Shown here in pieces: positions 6,847 through 12,931 of a stretch of 12,931 nt of DNA. The stretch is from contig CAIYYW010000356.1 of NCBI GenBank assembly GCA_903930515.1, positions 1-12,931 of the forward strand, in the 5' to 3' direction. Numbering within the stretch: position 1 is the first letter of the stretch; every line of letters starts with the position of its first letter. The DNA comes from an uncultured delta proteobacterium (GTDB lineage: Bacteria > RBG-13-61-14 > DRUE01). Both the position numbers and the translations under genes were made by a program. Below the pieces are notes generated by a model. The model searched no databases, was not told the DNA's origin, and was given only the letters and a program-made list of their open reading frames with translations.

Positions 6847-6867
6847 GGGCGTTCCGCCGGAACGCCC
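6847..6867. repeat. Perfect 9-bp hairpin with 3-base loop
   Basis: GGGCGTTCC-GCC-GGAACGCCC is a very stable stem eight bases after the 19-bp inverted repeat. On the + strand the T-run lies before the stem, and on the - strand the stem is followed by A, so it does not have terminator polarity in either direction. It is probably part of the composite repeat. Confidence 0.6.
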
Positions 6868-6888
6868 GCAGCCTGCTCCCCATCGGAT

Positions 6889-6918
6889 TTGCGCTCAGCT
6901 TGCCCTGCTGGGTATAAT
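6889..6918 (+). promoter_or_regulatory. Promoter of nadE with consensus -10
   Basis: TATAAT at 6913-6918 is a perfect -10 box. The best -35 is TTGCGC (6889-6894) with an 18-base spacer, only 3/6. Transcription would begin near 6925, immediately before the GTG at 6926, so that GTG would be leaderless or the true start lies downstream. Confidence 0.55.
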
Positions 6919-6925
6919 GTAAAAA

Positions 6926-8719
6926 GTGAAGAAAGTGGAAAGGGTTTCGGGATCGGGAATTAAGGCTGGGAAGGCGGAAAAATCGTTGCGCCTGAGGATT
7001 GCTCTCGCCCAGATCAACGGCTTGGTTGGGGACATCAGCGGGAACCTGGAGCGGGTCCGTGATTGCTGTGAAGCCGCGGCCAAAAATCAGGTTGACCTGA
7101 TCCTGTTCCCGGAACTGGTCCTGACCGGGTATCCGCCCGAGGATTTGCTGTTAAAGCCTACCTTTGTCAAGGATAATATCGCCGCGCTTAATCAGCTCGC
7201 GCGCTCCATTGCGAAACTGCCTTTGGTGGCCGTGGTCGGGTTCGTGGACGCGGCCAAGGATATTTATAACGCAGCCGCGGTTCTCCAGCAGGGAAAAATC
7301 AAGGCCGTTTATTACAAGCGCCACCTTCCCAATTACAGCGTTTTTGACGAAGACCGTTATTTCAAGCCGGGGGAGAGGCCGCTGATTTTGGAATGGGGCG
7401 AGGTCAAGCTGGGGCTGAGCATCTGCGAGGACCTCTGGTACCCGGAGGGGGCGGAGCTCGGGGAAGTGGAATTGATATTGAACCTCAGCAGTTCCCCCTA
7501 TTTTTACCGGAAGGCCGTGTTGCGTGAGCGCGTGTTCGGAACGCGCGCCTCGGATAACCAGGCGATGGTTGCGTTCTGCAATATGGTGGGGGGACAGGAC
7601 GAGTTGGTGTTTGACGGCGGGAGTATGATCCTGAACCCGAAGGGCGAGGTGATCGCAAGGGCCAAATTTTTTGCAGAGGAATTCCTGGTTGCGGATTTGG
7701 ATTTGGAGCAGGTGTTCAATTGTCGTCTCCACGAGCCCAGGATCCGGAAATTGAAAGGTCTGGAAATCGCGGAAAAGAAAGCGGTTCGGGTCAGGCTGGA
7801 GGATCCGCCTTTTGCCCGGGCCTCAAAACGGAAACCTCTCCATTCCGGGATCGCTCCCCGTCCCAAGGGCGCTGAAGAATTGTTCCAGGCCCTGGTCCTG
7901 GGCGCCAAAGACTATGTCCAAAAGAACGGGTTCCAAAAAGTCCTGATCGGTCTTTCCGGCGGGATTGATTCCTCGCTGGTTTCCTGTATCGCCGTTTCCG
8001 CCCTGGGCCGGGATTGCGTGATCGGGGTCACTATGCCGAGCCGGTTCACCTCCCAGGGCACCAAATCCGACGCGCATCTTCTGGCGAAAAACCTCGGGAT
8101 CAAATGCCTGGAGCTTCCGATTGAACAAACCTTTAAGGCCTACCTGGAAACCTTGAAGCCGGTCTTTGCCGGGTTCAAGCCGGATGTGACCGAGGAAAAT
8201 GTCCAGGCCAGGATCCGGGGGAATCTCCTGATGGCGCTCAGCAACAAGTTCGGATGGCTCGTGCTCACCACCGGCAACAAGAGTGAAATCGCCACCGGTT
8301 ATTGCACCCTTTATGGGGATATGGCCGGAGGGTTCGCCGTGATCAAGGATGTGCCCAAGACCCTGGTCTATCGGATTTGTGAATATTACAACCGGTTGAA
8401 AGGCAAGCCGATCATCCCGGAATCGGTGATGAAAAGGGCGCCAAGCGCCGAGCTCCGGCCGCATCAGAAAGACCGGGACACCCTGCCTCCGTATGAATTG
8501 CTGGATCCTATCCTGCAGGGATACATTGTGGAAGACCTGGGATGCGAAGAACTGATTGAAAAGGGATACCAACCGGAGATGGTCAAGGCTGTGATCAAGA
8601 TGGTTGACCGGAACGAATACAAGCGCAGACAGGCCCCGCCCGGGATCAAAATCACCTCGCGCGCCTTTGGCAGGGACTGGAGGCTCCCGATCACCAACCA
8701 CTACAATATTAAAAAGTAG
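6926..8719 (+). CDS. nadE: Glutamine-dependent NAD+ synthetase
   Basis: It makes NAD+ from deamido-NAD+, ATP and glutamine, the last step of NAD biosynthesis. The N-terminal nitrilase-type glutaminase domain (about 23-290) shows the Glu-Lys-Cys triad: E63 in FPELVLTGYPPEDLL, K131 in KRHLPNY and C167 in SICEDLWYPEG. The C-terminal synthetase domain (about 315-590) has the ATP-pyrophosphatase loop SGGIDSS (344-350), TTGNKSEIATGYCTLYGDMAGG (448-469) and PSAELRPHQKDRDTLPPYELLDPIL (506-530). It has 597 residues from the GTG at 6926. Family similarity begins only at LRLRIALAQ, and a TTG at 6986 preceded by AAGGCGGA would give 577, so the start is uncertain. Having its own glutaminase domain ties it to the glutamine made by the upstream GS. 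Confidence 0.95.
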   Translation: MKKVERVSGSGIKAGKAEKSLRLRIALAQINGLVGDISGNLERVRDCCEAAAKNQVDLILFPELVLTGYPPEDLLLKPTFVKDNIAALNQLARSIAKLPLVAVVGFVDAAKDIYNAAAVLQQGKIKAVYYKRHLPNYSVFDEDRYFKPGERPLILEWGEVKLGLSICEDLWYPEGAELGEVELILNLSSSPYFYRKAVLRERVFGTRASDNQAMVAFCNMVGGQDELVFDGGSMILNPKGEVIARAKFFAEEFLVADLDLEQVFNCRLHEPRIRKLKGLEIAEKKAVRVRLEDPPFARASKRKPLHSGIAPRPKGAEELFQALVLGAKDYVQKNGFQKVLIGLSGGIDSSLVSCIAVSALGRDCVIGVTMPSRFTSQGTKSDAHLLAKNLGIKCLELPIEQTFKAYLETLKPVFAGFKPDVTEENVQARIRGNLLMALSNKFGWLVLTTGNKSEIATGYCTLYGDMAGGFAVIKDVPKTLVYRICEYYNRLKGKPIIPESVMKRAPSAELRPHQKDRDTLPPYELLDPILQGYIVEDLGCEELIEKGYQPEMVKAVIKMVDRNEYKRRQAPPGIKITSRAFGRDWRLPITNHYNIKK

Positions 8720-8756
8720 CTTTGTAAATTCAGCTTCTCTTTTTCGGCTTAACCGA

Positions 8757-8785
8757 TTGACAACCCCCCCCCCAAGTTCTATAAT
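8757..8785 (+). promoter_or_regulatory. Perfect consensus sigma70 promoter of gdhA
   Basis: TTGACA (8757-8762) and TATAAT (8780-8785) both match consensus 6/6 with the optimal 17-base spacer. Transcription should start near 8792 and give a leader of about 60 bases. The spacer holds a C10 run, so its length may be unstable. Confidence 0.85.
8764..8773 (+). repeat. Homopolymer run of ten C in the gdhA promoter spacer
   Basis: Ten consecutive C occupy most of the 17-base spacer between the -35 and -10 boxes. Such tracts are prone to slipped-strand mispairing, and a one-base change would shift the spacer to 16 or 18. Confidence 0.85.
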
Positions 8786-8840
8786 ATGGGCTTGCGATTA
8801 AACGCCGGGTTTTTAATAAAATTAGACGGCAGTAAATCAG

Positions 8841-8846
8841 AGGAGG
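8841..8846 (+). promoter_or_regulatory. Strong Shine-Dalgarno site of gdhA
   Basis: AGGAGG lies six bases before the ATG at 8853 and fixes that start. Together with the consensus promoter it predicts high expression. Confidence 0.8.
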
Positions 8847-8852
8847 AAAAGA

Positions 8853-10100
8853 ATGGCAAAGATCAATCCGTTTGAAGTGGCTCAAAGGCAACTGGACGAA
8901 TGCGCCAAGATTTTGAAGCTGGATCCGGGGACTCATCAGGTGTTGAGAAATCCCAAGCGGGAGATTCATGTGACGCTCCCGATTAAAATGGATGACGGCA
9001 AGGTCAAGGTTTTCAAGGGGTTCCGCGTGCAATATAATGACGCGCGCGGTCCGGCCAAGGGCGGGATCCGGTTCCATCCCGAGGAGACCATTGACACGGT
9101 TCGCGCCCTGTCCGCCTGGATGACCTGGAAATGCTCGCTGTTGGACCTGCCCCTTGGCGGGGGCAAAGGCGGGATCATCTGCAATCCCAAAGAGATGTCG
9201 CCAACTGAACTGGAGAAGCTGAGCCGGGCATATATTGACCAGGTCTGGCAATTGATCGGGCCGGAGCAGGATATTCCGGCGCCGGATGTTTACACTAATC
9301 CGCAAATTATGGTCTGGATGATGGACGAGTATTCCAAGCTGATGGGCAAAGCCCAATTCGGGACCATTACCGGCAAGCCCCTGGGGTTGGGCGGTTCCGC
9401 GGGAAGAGGAGACGCCACGGCGCGGGGCGGATGGTACACGATCCGGGAAGCCTGCAAGTTTCTGGGGATCAACCTGAGCAAGGCCACCATCGCCATCCAG
9501 GGTTATGGGAATGCCGGATATTTCGCCGCGCTTTTGGCCAAGAAGTTTTTCGGCGCCAAGGTCATCGCGGTAAGCGATTCCAAGGGCGGGATTATCAATA
9601 AAGACGGGCTGGATCCCGATAAGGTCAATCAGCATAAAACCAAGACCGGCTCGGTGATAAATTTTCCCGGAACTTCCCCCATCTCCAACGAGCAGTTATT
9701 GGAGTTAAAAGTGGACATCCTTTGTCCGGCCGCCCTGGAAAATGTGATCACGGATAAAAATGTCAAAAACCTTAAAACCAAGATCGTGGCCGAGCTGGCC
9801 AACGGACCCACCACCCCGGAAGCGGACGATATTCTTTATAAGAATGGAATCCATGTCATCCCCGATTTCCTCTGCAACGCCGGCGGCGTCACCGTGTCCT
9901 ATTTTGAAATGGTGCAAAACTTTTATATGTATTACTGGGAAGAGGATGAGGTTTATAAGCAACTGGATCGCAAGATGACCCATGCCTACCAGGCGGTATT
10001 GAAAACTTCGCAGGATTATAAGATCAATATGAGAAAGGCCGCTTATGTGATCGCGGTGAAACGAGTGGCCGATGCGATGAAAGCCCGCGGCTGGGTTTGA
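8853..10100 (+). CDS. gdhA: Glutamate dehydrogenase (Glu/Leu/Phe/Val dehydrogenase family)
   Basis: It interconverts 2-oxoglutarate plus ammonia and glutamate with NAD(P)H, in the cytoplasm and usually as a hexamer. Its 415 residues match the short hexameric class. The substrate domain has KGFRVQYNDARGPAKGGIRFHP (55-76), PLGGGKGGI with catalytic Lys105 (100-108) and PAPD with Asp145 (142-145). The Rossmann domain has GYGNAG (217-222) and SDSKGG (241-246), then ELANGPTTPEAD (314-325) and CNAGGVTVSYFE (341-352). D242 at the end of the second Rossmann strand hints at NAD+ but does not prove it. The window thus encodes both GS-GOGAT and GDH routes. A leucine or phenylalanine dehydrogenase is less likely given the length and neighbours. 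Confidence 0.94.
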   Translation: MAKINPFEVAQRQLDECAKILKLDPGTHQVLRNPKREIHVTLPIKMDDGKVKVFKGFRVQYNDARGPAKGGIRFHPEETIDTVRALSAWMTWKCSLLDLPLGGGKGGIICNPKEMSPTELEKLSRAYIDQVWQLIGPEQDIPAPDVYTNPQIMVWMMDEYSKLMGKAQFGTITGKPLGLGGSAGRGDATARGGWYTIREACKFLGINLSKATIAIQGYGNAGYFAALLAKKFFGAKVIAVSDSKGGIINKDGLDPDKVNQHKTKTGSVINFPGTSPISNEQLLELKVDILCPAALENVITDKNVKNLKTKIVAELANGPTTPEADDILYKNGIHVIPDFLCNAGGVTVSYFEMVQNFYMYYWEEDEVYKQLDRKMTHAYQAVLKTSQDYKINMRKAAYVIAVKRVADAMKARGWV

Positions 10101-10173
10101 GCCTTGACCATTTCAGGAATCATCCCCGGCTGAAAAATAAGGCTGCAAGGGGGCTGGGTGATGACAATCACCC
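10100..10173. repeat. Two stem structures between gdhA and the ATP-grasp fusion gene
   Basis: AGCCTT (10100-10105) pairs with AAGGCT (10139-10144), with TCAG (10113-10116) and CTGA (10130-10133) nested inside. Next, GGGTGAT (10156-10162) pairs with ATCACCC (10167-10173) across GACA. Neither is followed by a T-run. They may attenuate read-through from gdhA or shape the leader of the next gene. Confidence 0.45.
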
Positions 10174-10188
10174 CGAGGGCTGATTAAG

Positions 10189-12810
10189 GTGAAAGAGCCG
10201 TTCATCAAAACCGGTATCCCGGCTTTGGACGAGGTGATCCAGGGACTTCGGGTGGGGGATAATGTGGTCTGGCAGGTGGACGACCTGGAGGATTACCGGC
10301 ACTTCGCCCAGCCCTTTGTCAAACAAGCGATTATTTCCCGCCGGAAATGCGTTTATCTGCGTTTTGCACCGCACCCGGAGGTGGTTCGGGCAGAAGCCGG
10401 CCTGGACATCGTTACGCTGGATCCCGGCGCCGGCTTTGACAGCTTCAGCCGCGCGGTCCAGAAAATCGTGGAAGAAAACGGACCCGGGGTGTTCTATGTT
10501 TTTGATAACCTTTCCGCCCTGGTCGGGGAATGGGCCACCGACGAACTCCTGGCCAATTTCTTCAAGCTCACCTGCCCGTTTCTATATGAAATGGACACCA
10601 TCGCCTATTTTGCCTTGACCCGCGGTCAACATTCCTACAGCGCGGTGGCGCGGATCCGGGACACCACCCAGGTGCTGATTGATGTCTACCGGGTGCGGGG
10701 ACAGATGTATATCAACCCGATCAAGGTCGGAGACCGCTATTCTCCCCAGATGTTTGTTCCTCATATAGTTTCTGAAGAGGGCTATGTTCCGGTTTTCCAG
10801 AGCGGGGAAGCGGCCGCAGTAGCCACTTCCGCCAAGAAACGGCCATTACCCGCGGCCGCGGCAGCCTGCGCTCCCTGGGACAGCATCTTCGCCAAATTAC
10901 AGCAGCGCTGCGAAATCGCGCAAAACCTGGACGAGAGCGACCCGGAACTCTCGGCCCTGAAGCGGGAGTTGAGCCGGATGCTGCTCGGGAATCATCCCGA
11001 GTTCAGCAAGATCGCCGACCGATATTTTACCCTGGAGGATTTGCTCTCGATCCGGGAGAGGATGATCGGCTCCGGCCGGATCGGAGGCAAGGCGGTCGGA
11101 ATGCTGTTGGCCCGCAAAATCCTGGGCGACAACTCCAACCAGGCGGGAATTATCTTTTCCCAAATCCTGGAGGATCACGATTCTTTTTATATCGGCTCGG
11201 ATGTCTTTTTCACCTTTCTGGTGGAGAACGATCTGTTCCGGCTGAGACTTCGGATGACCAGCAATTCCGAGATCAGCCGGGAGGAATTTGAGGAAGTGGA
11301 GCAGAGATTCCTGGCTGGAAAATTCCCGGAGCCGATTCTGGAACAGTTCCGGAACCTGCTCGATTACTATGGACAGGCCCCGATCATCGTCCGGTCCAGC
11401 AGTCTCCTTGAAGACAGTTTTGGAAACGCTTTTGCCGGGAAATACCGGAGCGAATTCTGCGCCAACCAGGGGAATTTTGATACCCGGTTGGAATCTTTCC
11501 TATGTGCGGTCAAGCTGGTTTATGCCAGCGCGCTTAATCCCCACGCGCTTTCCTATCGGCAGAAACGGGGCCTGGGAGAGAGCGATGAGCAGATGGCGAT
11601 CCTGGTGCAAAGGGTATCCGGGATTCCCTACCGGCATTATTTCTTCCCCGCCCTGGCCGGAGTGGCTTTCTCAAAAAACCTTTATACCTGGAGCGACCGG
11701 ATTGACCCGGACCAGGGCATCATCCGGATGGTGTTTGGACTGGGAACCCGCGCCGTGGAGCGGGTGGGAGGAGATTACCCGAGAATGATCGCGATCAGCC
11801 ATCCCTTGCTCCGGCCCGAAACCGGAATCAAAATCGCCAAGTATTCCCAGAAGATGATTGACCTGATTGATTTAAAGGCAAATGAGTTCGCTTCCAAACC
11901 TCTAACCCAGGTGATTGCCGGAACCGACTACCCGAACCTGTTCCTGCTGGTCTCCAATATGAACAGCGGCTTCCCGCAAGACCCGGTGAGCAATTATCTG
12001 GAAGGCCCTGAGAACGATTATGTGCTTACTTTCAACAACCTCATTGCCCGCACCGACTTCATAAAGATTTTCGGAACGATGATGCAAGAGTTGGAACGAG
12101 CCTATAACCATCCGGTTGACACCGAGTTCACCGCTTCCCTGGACCACAACCAGAATCTGAAAATCAACCTGCTCCAATGCCGCTCCCTTTATATGCCCAG
12201 CGCCGCCGAGATGATCTCCATTCCCGAAAATATCGGCAAAAAAGCCATCCTCTTCCGCTCCAATCGGATGATCGGCTCCGGCGTGGTTTCCGATCTAAAA
12301 TACATCCTCTTTATTGACCCCAAATGGTACAGCGAGATCAAGGATTACGAGACTAAAAAATCCCTCGGCCGCCTGGTGGGAAAAATCAACAAGCATCCCA
12401 AAATCATCAAAGGAAAAATTATGATGATGGGACCGGGCAGATGGGGAAGCTCTAATATTGACCTCGGCATCAATGTCGGGTACGCGGATATTGATAATGC
12501 CTCGGTCCTGGTGGAAATCGCCCGGGAAGAAGCCGGACATTCCCCCGAAATCTCCTACGGAACCCATTTCTTCCAGGATTTGGTGGAAGCCCAAATCATC
12601 TTCGTCCCGGTTTATCCCGATGACCCCAAAACCGAATTTAACCCGTCATTTTTTTACAACTCCGCCAACTCGCTCCGGAAAATACTGCCCGACGCCAAAA
12701 AATACGAAAAATTCGTCAAACTGATCAACATCCCCGAGTCCACCAAAGGCAAATCCGCCCAGCTAATTGCCAACCCCGGTTCCCGAAAAGCAATCTGTTT
12801 CCTGCAATAA
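10189..12810 (+). CDS. Degenerate KaiC/RecA-like domain fused to a PEP-synthase-type ATP-grasp domain
   Basis: The function is unknown; a regulatory or phosphotransfer role is only inferred. Residues 1-200 look like a KaiC-type domain: GIPALDEVIQGLRVGDNVVW (9-28), a Walker B-like VFYVFDN (102-107) and a C-terminal RDTTQVLIDVYRVRGQMYI (157-175). The P-loop is replaced by QVDDLEDYRHF (29-39), with no GKT. After an Ala-rich linker (207-228), residues about 280-540 and 640-667 match the PPDK/PEP synthase N-terminal ATP-grasp: GGKAVGM (299-305), IIVRSSSLLEDSFGNAFAGK (399-418), GVAFSK (491-496), FGLGTRAV (516-523) and LLQCRSL (661-667). The last 200 residues include GPGRWGSSNIDLGI (748-761) and YGTHFFQDL (790-798). 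Phosphohistidine and PEP-binding domains are absent, so it is not a complete PEP synthase. GTG start with GAGGG at 10175-10179; it lies 88 bases after gdhA. Confidence 0.85.
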   Translation: MKEPFIKTGIPALDEVIQGLRVGDNVVWQVDDLEDYRHFAQPFVKQAIISRRKCVYLRFAPHPEVVRAEAGLDIVTLDPGAGFDSFSRAVQKIVEENGPGVFYVFDNLSALVGEWATDELLANFFKLTCPFLYEMDTIAYFALTRGQHSYSAVARIRDTTQVLIDVYRVRGQMYINPIKVGDRYSPQMFVPHIVSEEGYVPVFQSGEAAAVATSAKKRPLPAAAAACAPWDSIFAKLQQRCEIAQNLDESDPELSALKRELSRMLLGNHPEFSKIADRYFTLEDLLSIRERMIGSGRIGGKAVGMLLARKILGDNSNQAGIIFSQILEDHDSFYIGSDVFFTFLVENDLFRLRLRMTSNSEISREEFEEVEQRFLAGKFPEPILEQFRNLLDYYGQAPIIVRSSSLLEDSFGNAFAGKYRSEFCANQGNFDTRLESFLCAVKLVYASALNPHALSYRQKRGLGESDEQMAILVQRVSGIPYRHYFFPALAGVAFSKNLYTWSDRIDPDQGIIRMVFGLGTRAVERVGGDYPRMIAISHPLLRPETGIKIAKYSQKMIDLIDLKANEFASKPLTQVIAGTDYPNLFLLVSNMNSGFPQDPVSNYLEGPENDYVLTFNNLIARTDFIKIFGTMMQELERAYNHPVDTEFTASLDHNQNLKINLLQCRSLYMPSAAEMISIPENIGKKAILFRSNRMIGSGVVSDLKYILFIDPKWYSEIKDYETKKSLGRLVGKINKHPKIIKGKIMMMGPGRWGSSNIDLGINVGYADIDNASVLVEIAREEAGHSPEISYGTHFFQDLVEAQIIFVPVYPDDPKTEFNPSFFYNSANSLRKILPDAKKYEKFVKLINIPESTKGKSAQLIANPGSRKAICFLQ

Positions 12811-12931
12811 CCAAATCTCCATCCCACCATTAAATTATCTTCGTATTTATGATCAATCACAATTTTTTGCCGGGAATTTTGATTCAACCTGGATACTTGC
12901 GGTCATCGATCAAAGCCCAGGTCAAGAGAAA
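12811..12931. other. 3' flank with an AT-rich hairpin, no gene called
   Basis: AATCACAATT (12855-12864) and AATTTTGATT (12875-12884) pair at 9 of 10 positions across a 10-base loop. It may act as a weak transcript end for the fusion gene, although no T-run follows. A frame opened by the ATG at 12849 stays open to the window edge but has no ribosome binding site. Confidence 0.35.

Larger units (their letters stand above)
6591..6925. other. Intergenic region densely packed with inverted repeats
   Basis: This 335-base stretch lies between the lipoprotein gene and nadE. It carries four successive inverted repeats (6673-6706, 6711-6730, 6762-6839, 6847-6867) followed by a TATAAT box (6913-6918). 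Short frames exist on both strands (one minus-strand frame at 6616-6819), but they run through the inverted repeats, have no ribosome binding site and match nothing I recognise, so I call no gene. Confidence 0.7.

Noticed and set aside
6842-6867. Intrinsic terminator at the 9-bp hairpin
   Set aside because: The T-run precedes the stem on the + strand, and the - strand has A after the stem, so polarity is wrong in both directions.
4857-6925. CRISPR array or tRNA/rRNA genes
   Set aside because: The repeats are inverted or in-frame protein repeats without regular spacers, and I saw no tRNA arms or rRNA-like conserved segments on either strand.
7823-8701. Minus-strand open frame of 292 codons inside nadE
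   Set aside because: It is entirely antisense to the conserved synthetase domain, with shadow-like composition and no ribosome binding site.
8730-9635. Minus-strand open frame of 301 codons across the gdhA promoter and gene
   Set aside because: It covers the consensus promoter and conserved GDH coding sequence in reverse and has no recognisable domain.
12849-12931. Start of a new gene at the right edge (ATG at 12849, open to the end)
   Set aside because: Only 27 codons are visible, it overlaps an AT-rich hairpin, and no ribosome binding site precedes it.

Overview
The window is a nitrogen-assimilation locus from an uncultured bacterium with a Gram-negative-type envelope. That reading rests on a lipobox protein, Shine-Dalgarno sites, sigma70-type promoters and a GSI-beta type glutamine synthetase carrying the adenylylation tyrosine. 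Every supported gene lies on the + strand. The phylum cannot be fixed from sequence alone. The split, archaeal-style glutamate synthase and the intergenic repeat families fit a deep-branching or candidate-phylum lineage, but this is inference.

Region 1 (1-4856) is an ammonium-assimilation operon. It holds the class II glutamine amidotransferase subunit of glutamate synthase (5' end outside the window), the FMN/iron-sulfur synthase subunit with an N-terminal two-cluster ferredoxin domain, and the GXGXG beta-helix subunit, followed by glutamine synthetase (glnA). Together these form a GS-GOGAT cycle whose synthase is built from three polypeptides instead of one large GltB chain. No GltD-like NADPH subunit is in the window.

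Region 2 (4857-6925) is accessory. A seven-repeat kelch-type lipoprotein sits between two non-coding stretches of about 340 bases, both crowded with inverted repeats. One of these is a perfect 19-bp inverted repeat resembling the elements mobilised by REP-associated/IS200-type transposases.

Region 3 (6926-10100) holds glutamine-dependent NAD+ synthetase (nadE) and glutamate dehydrogenase (gdhA). gdhA is preceded by a perfect consensus promoter (TTGACA, 17 bp, TATAAT) whose spacer contains a run of ten C, so slippage could alter expression.

Region 4 (10189-12810) is an 873-residue protein. It fuses a KaiC/RecA-like domain with a destroyed P-loop to a PEP-synthase-type ATP-grasp domain, plus a C-terminal region without the phosphohistidine or PEP-binding domains of real PEP synthases. 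This is the best candidate for undescribed biology here. The final 121 bases hold no convincing gene.

Functionally, the genes cover ammonia fixation (GS, GOGAT, GDH), use of glutamine nitrogen (NadE) and NAD+ supply to the dehydrogenase. The last gene may be a regulatory or phosphotransfer protein of unknown role.
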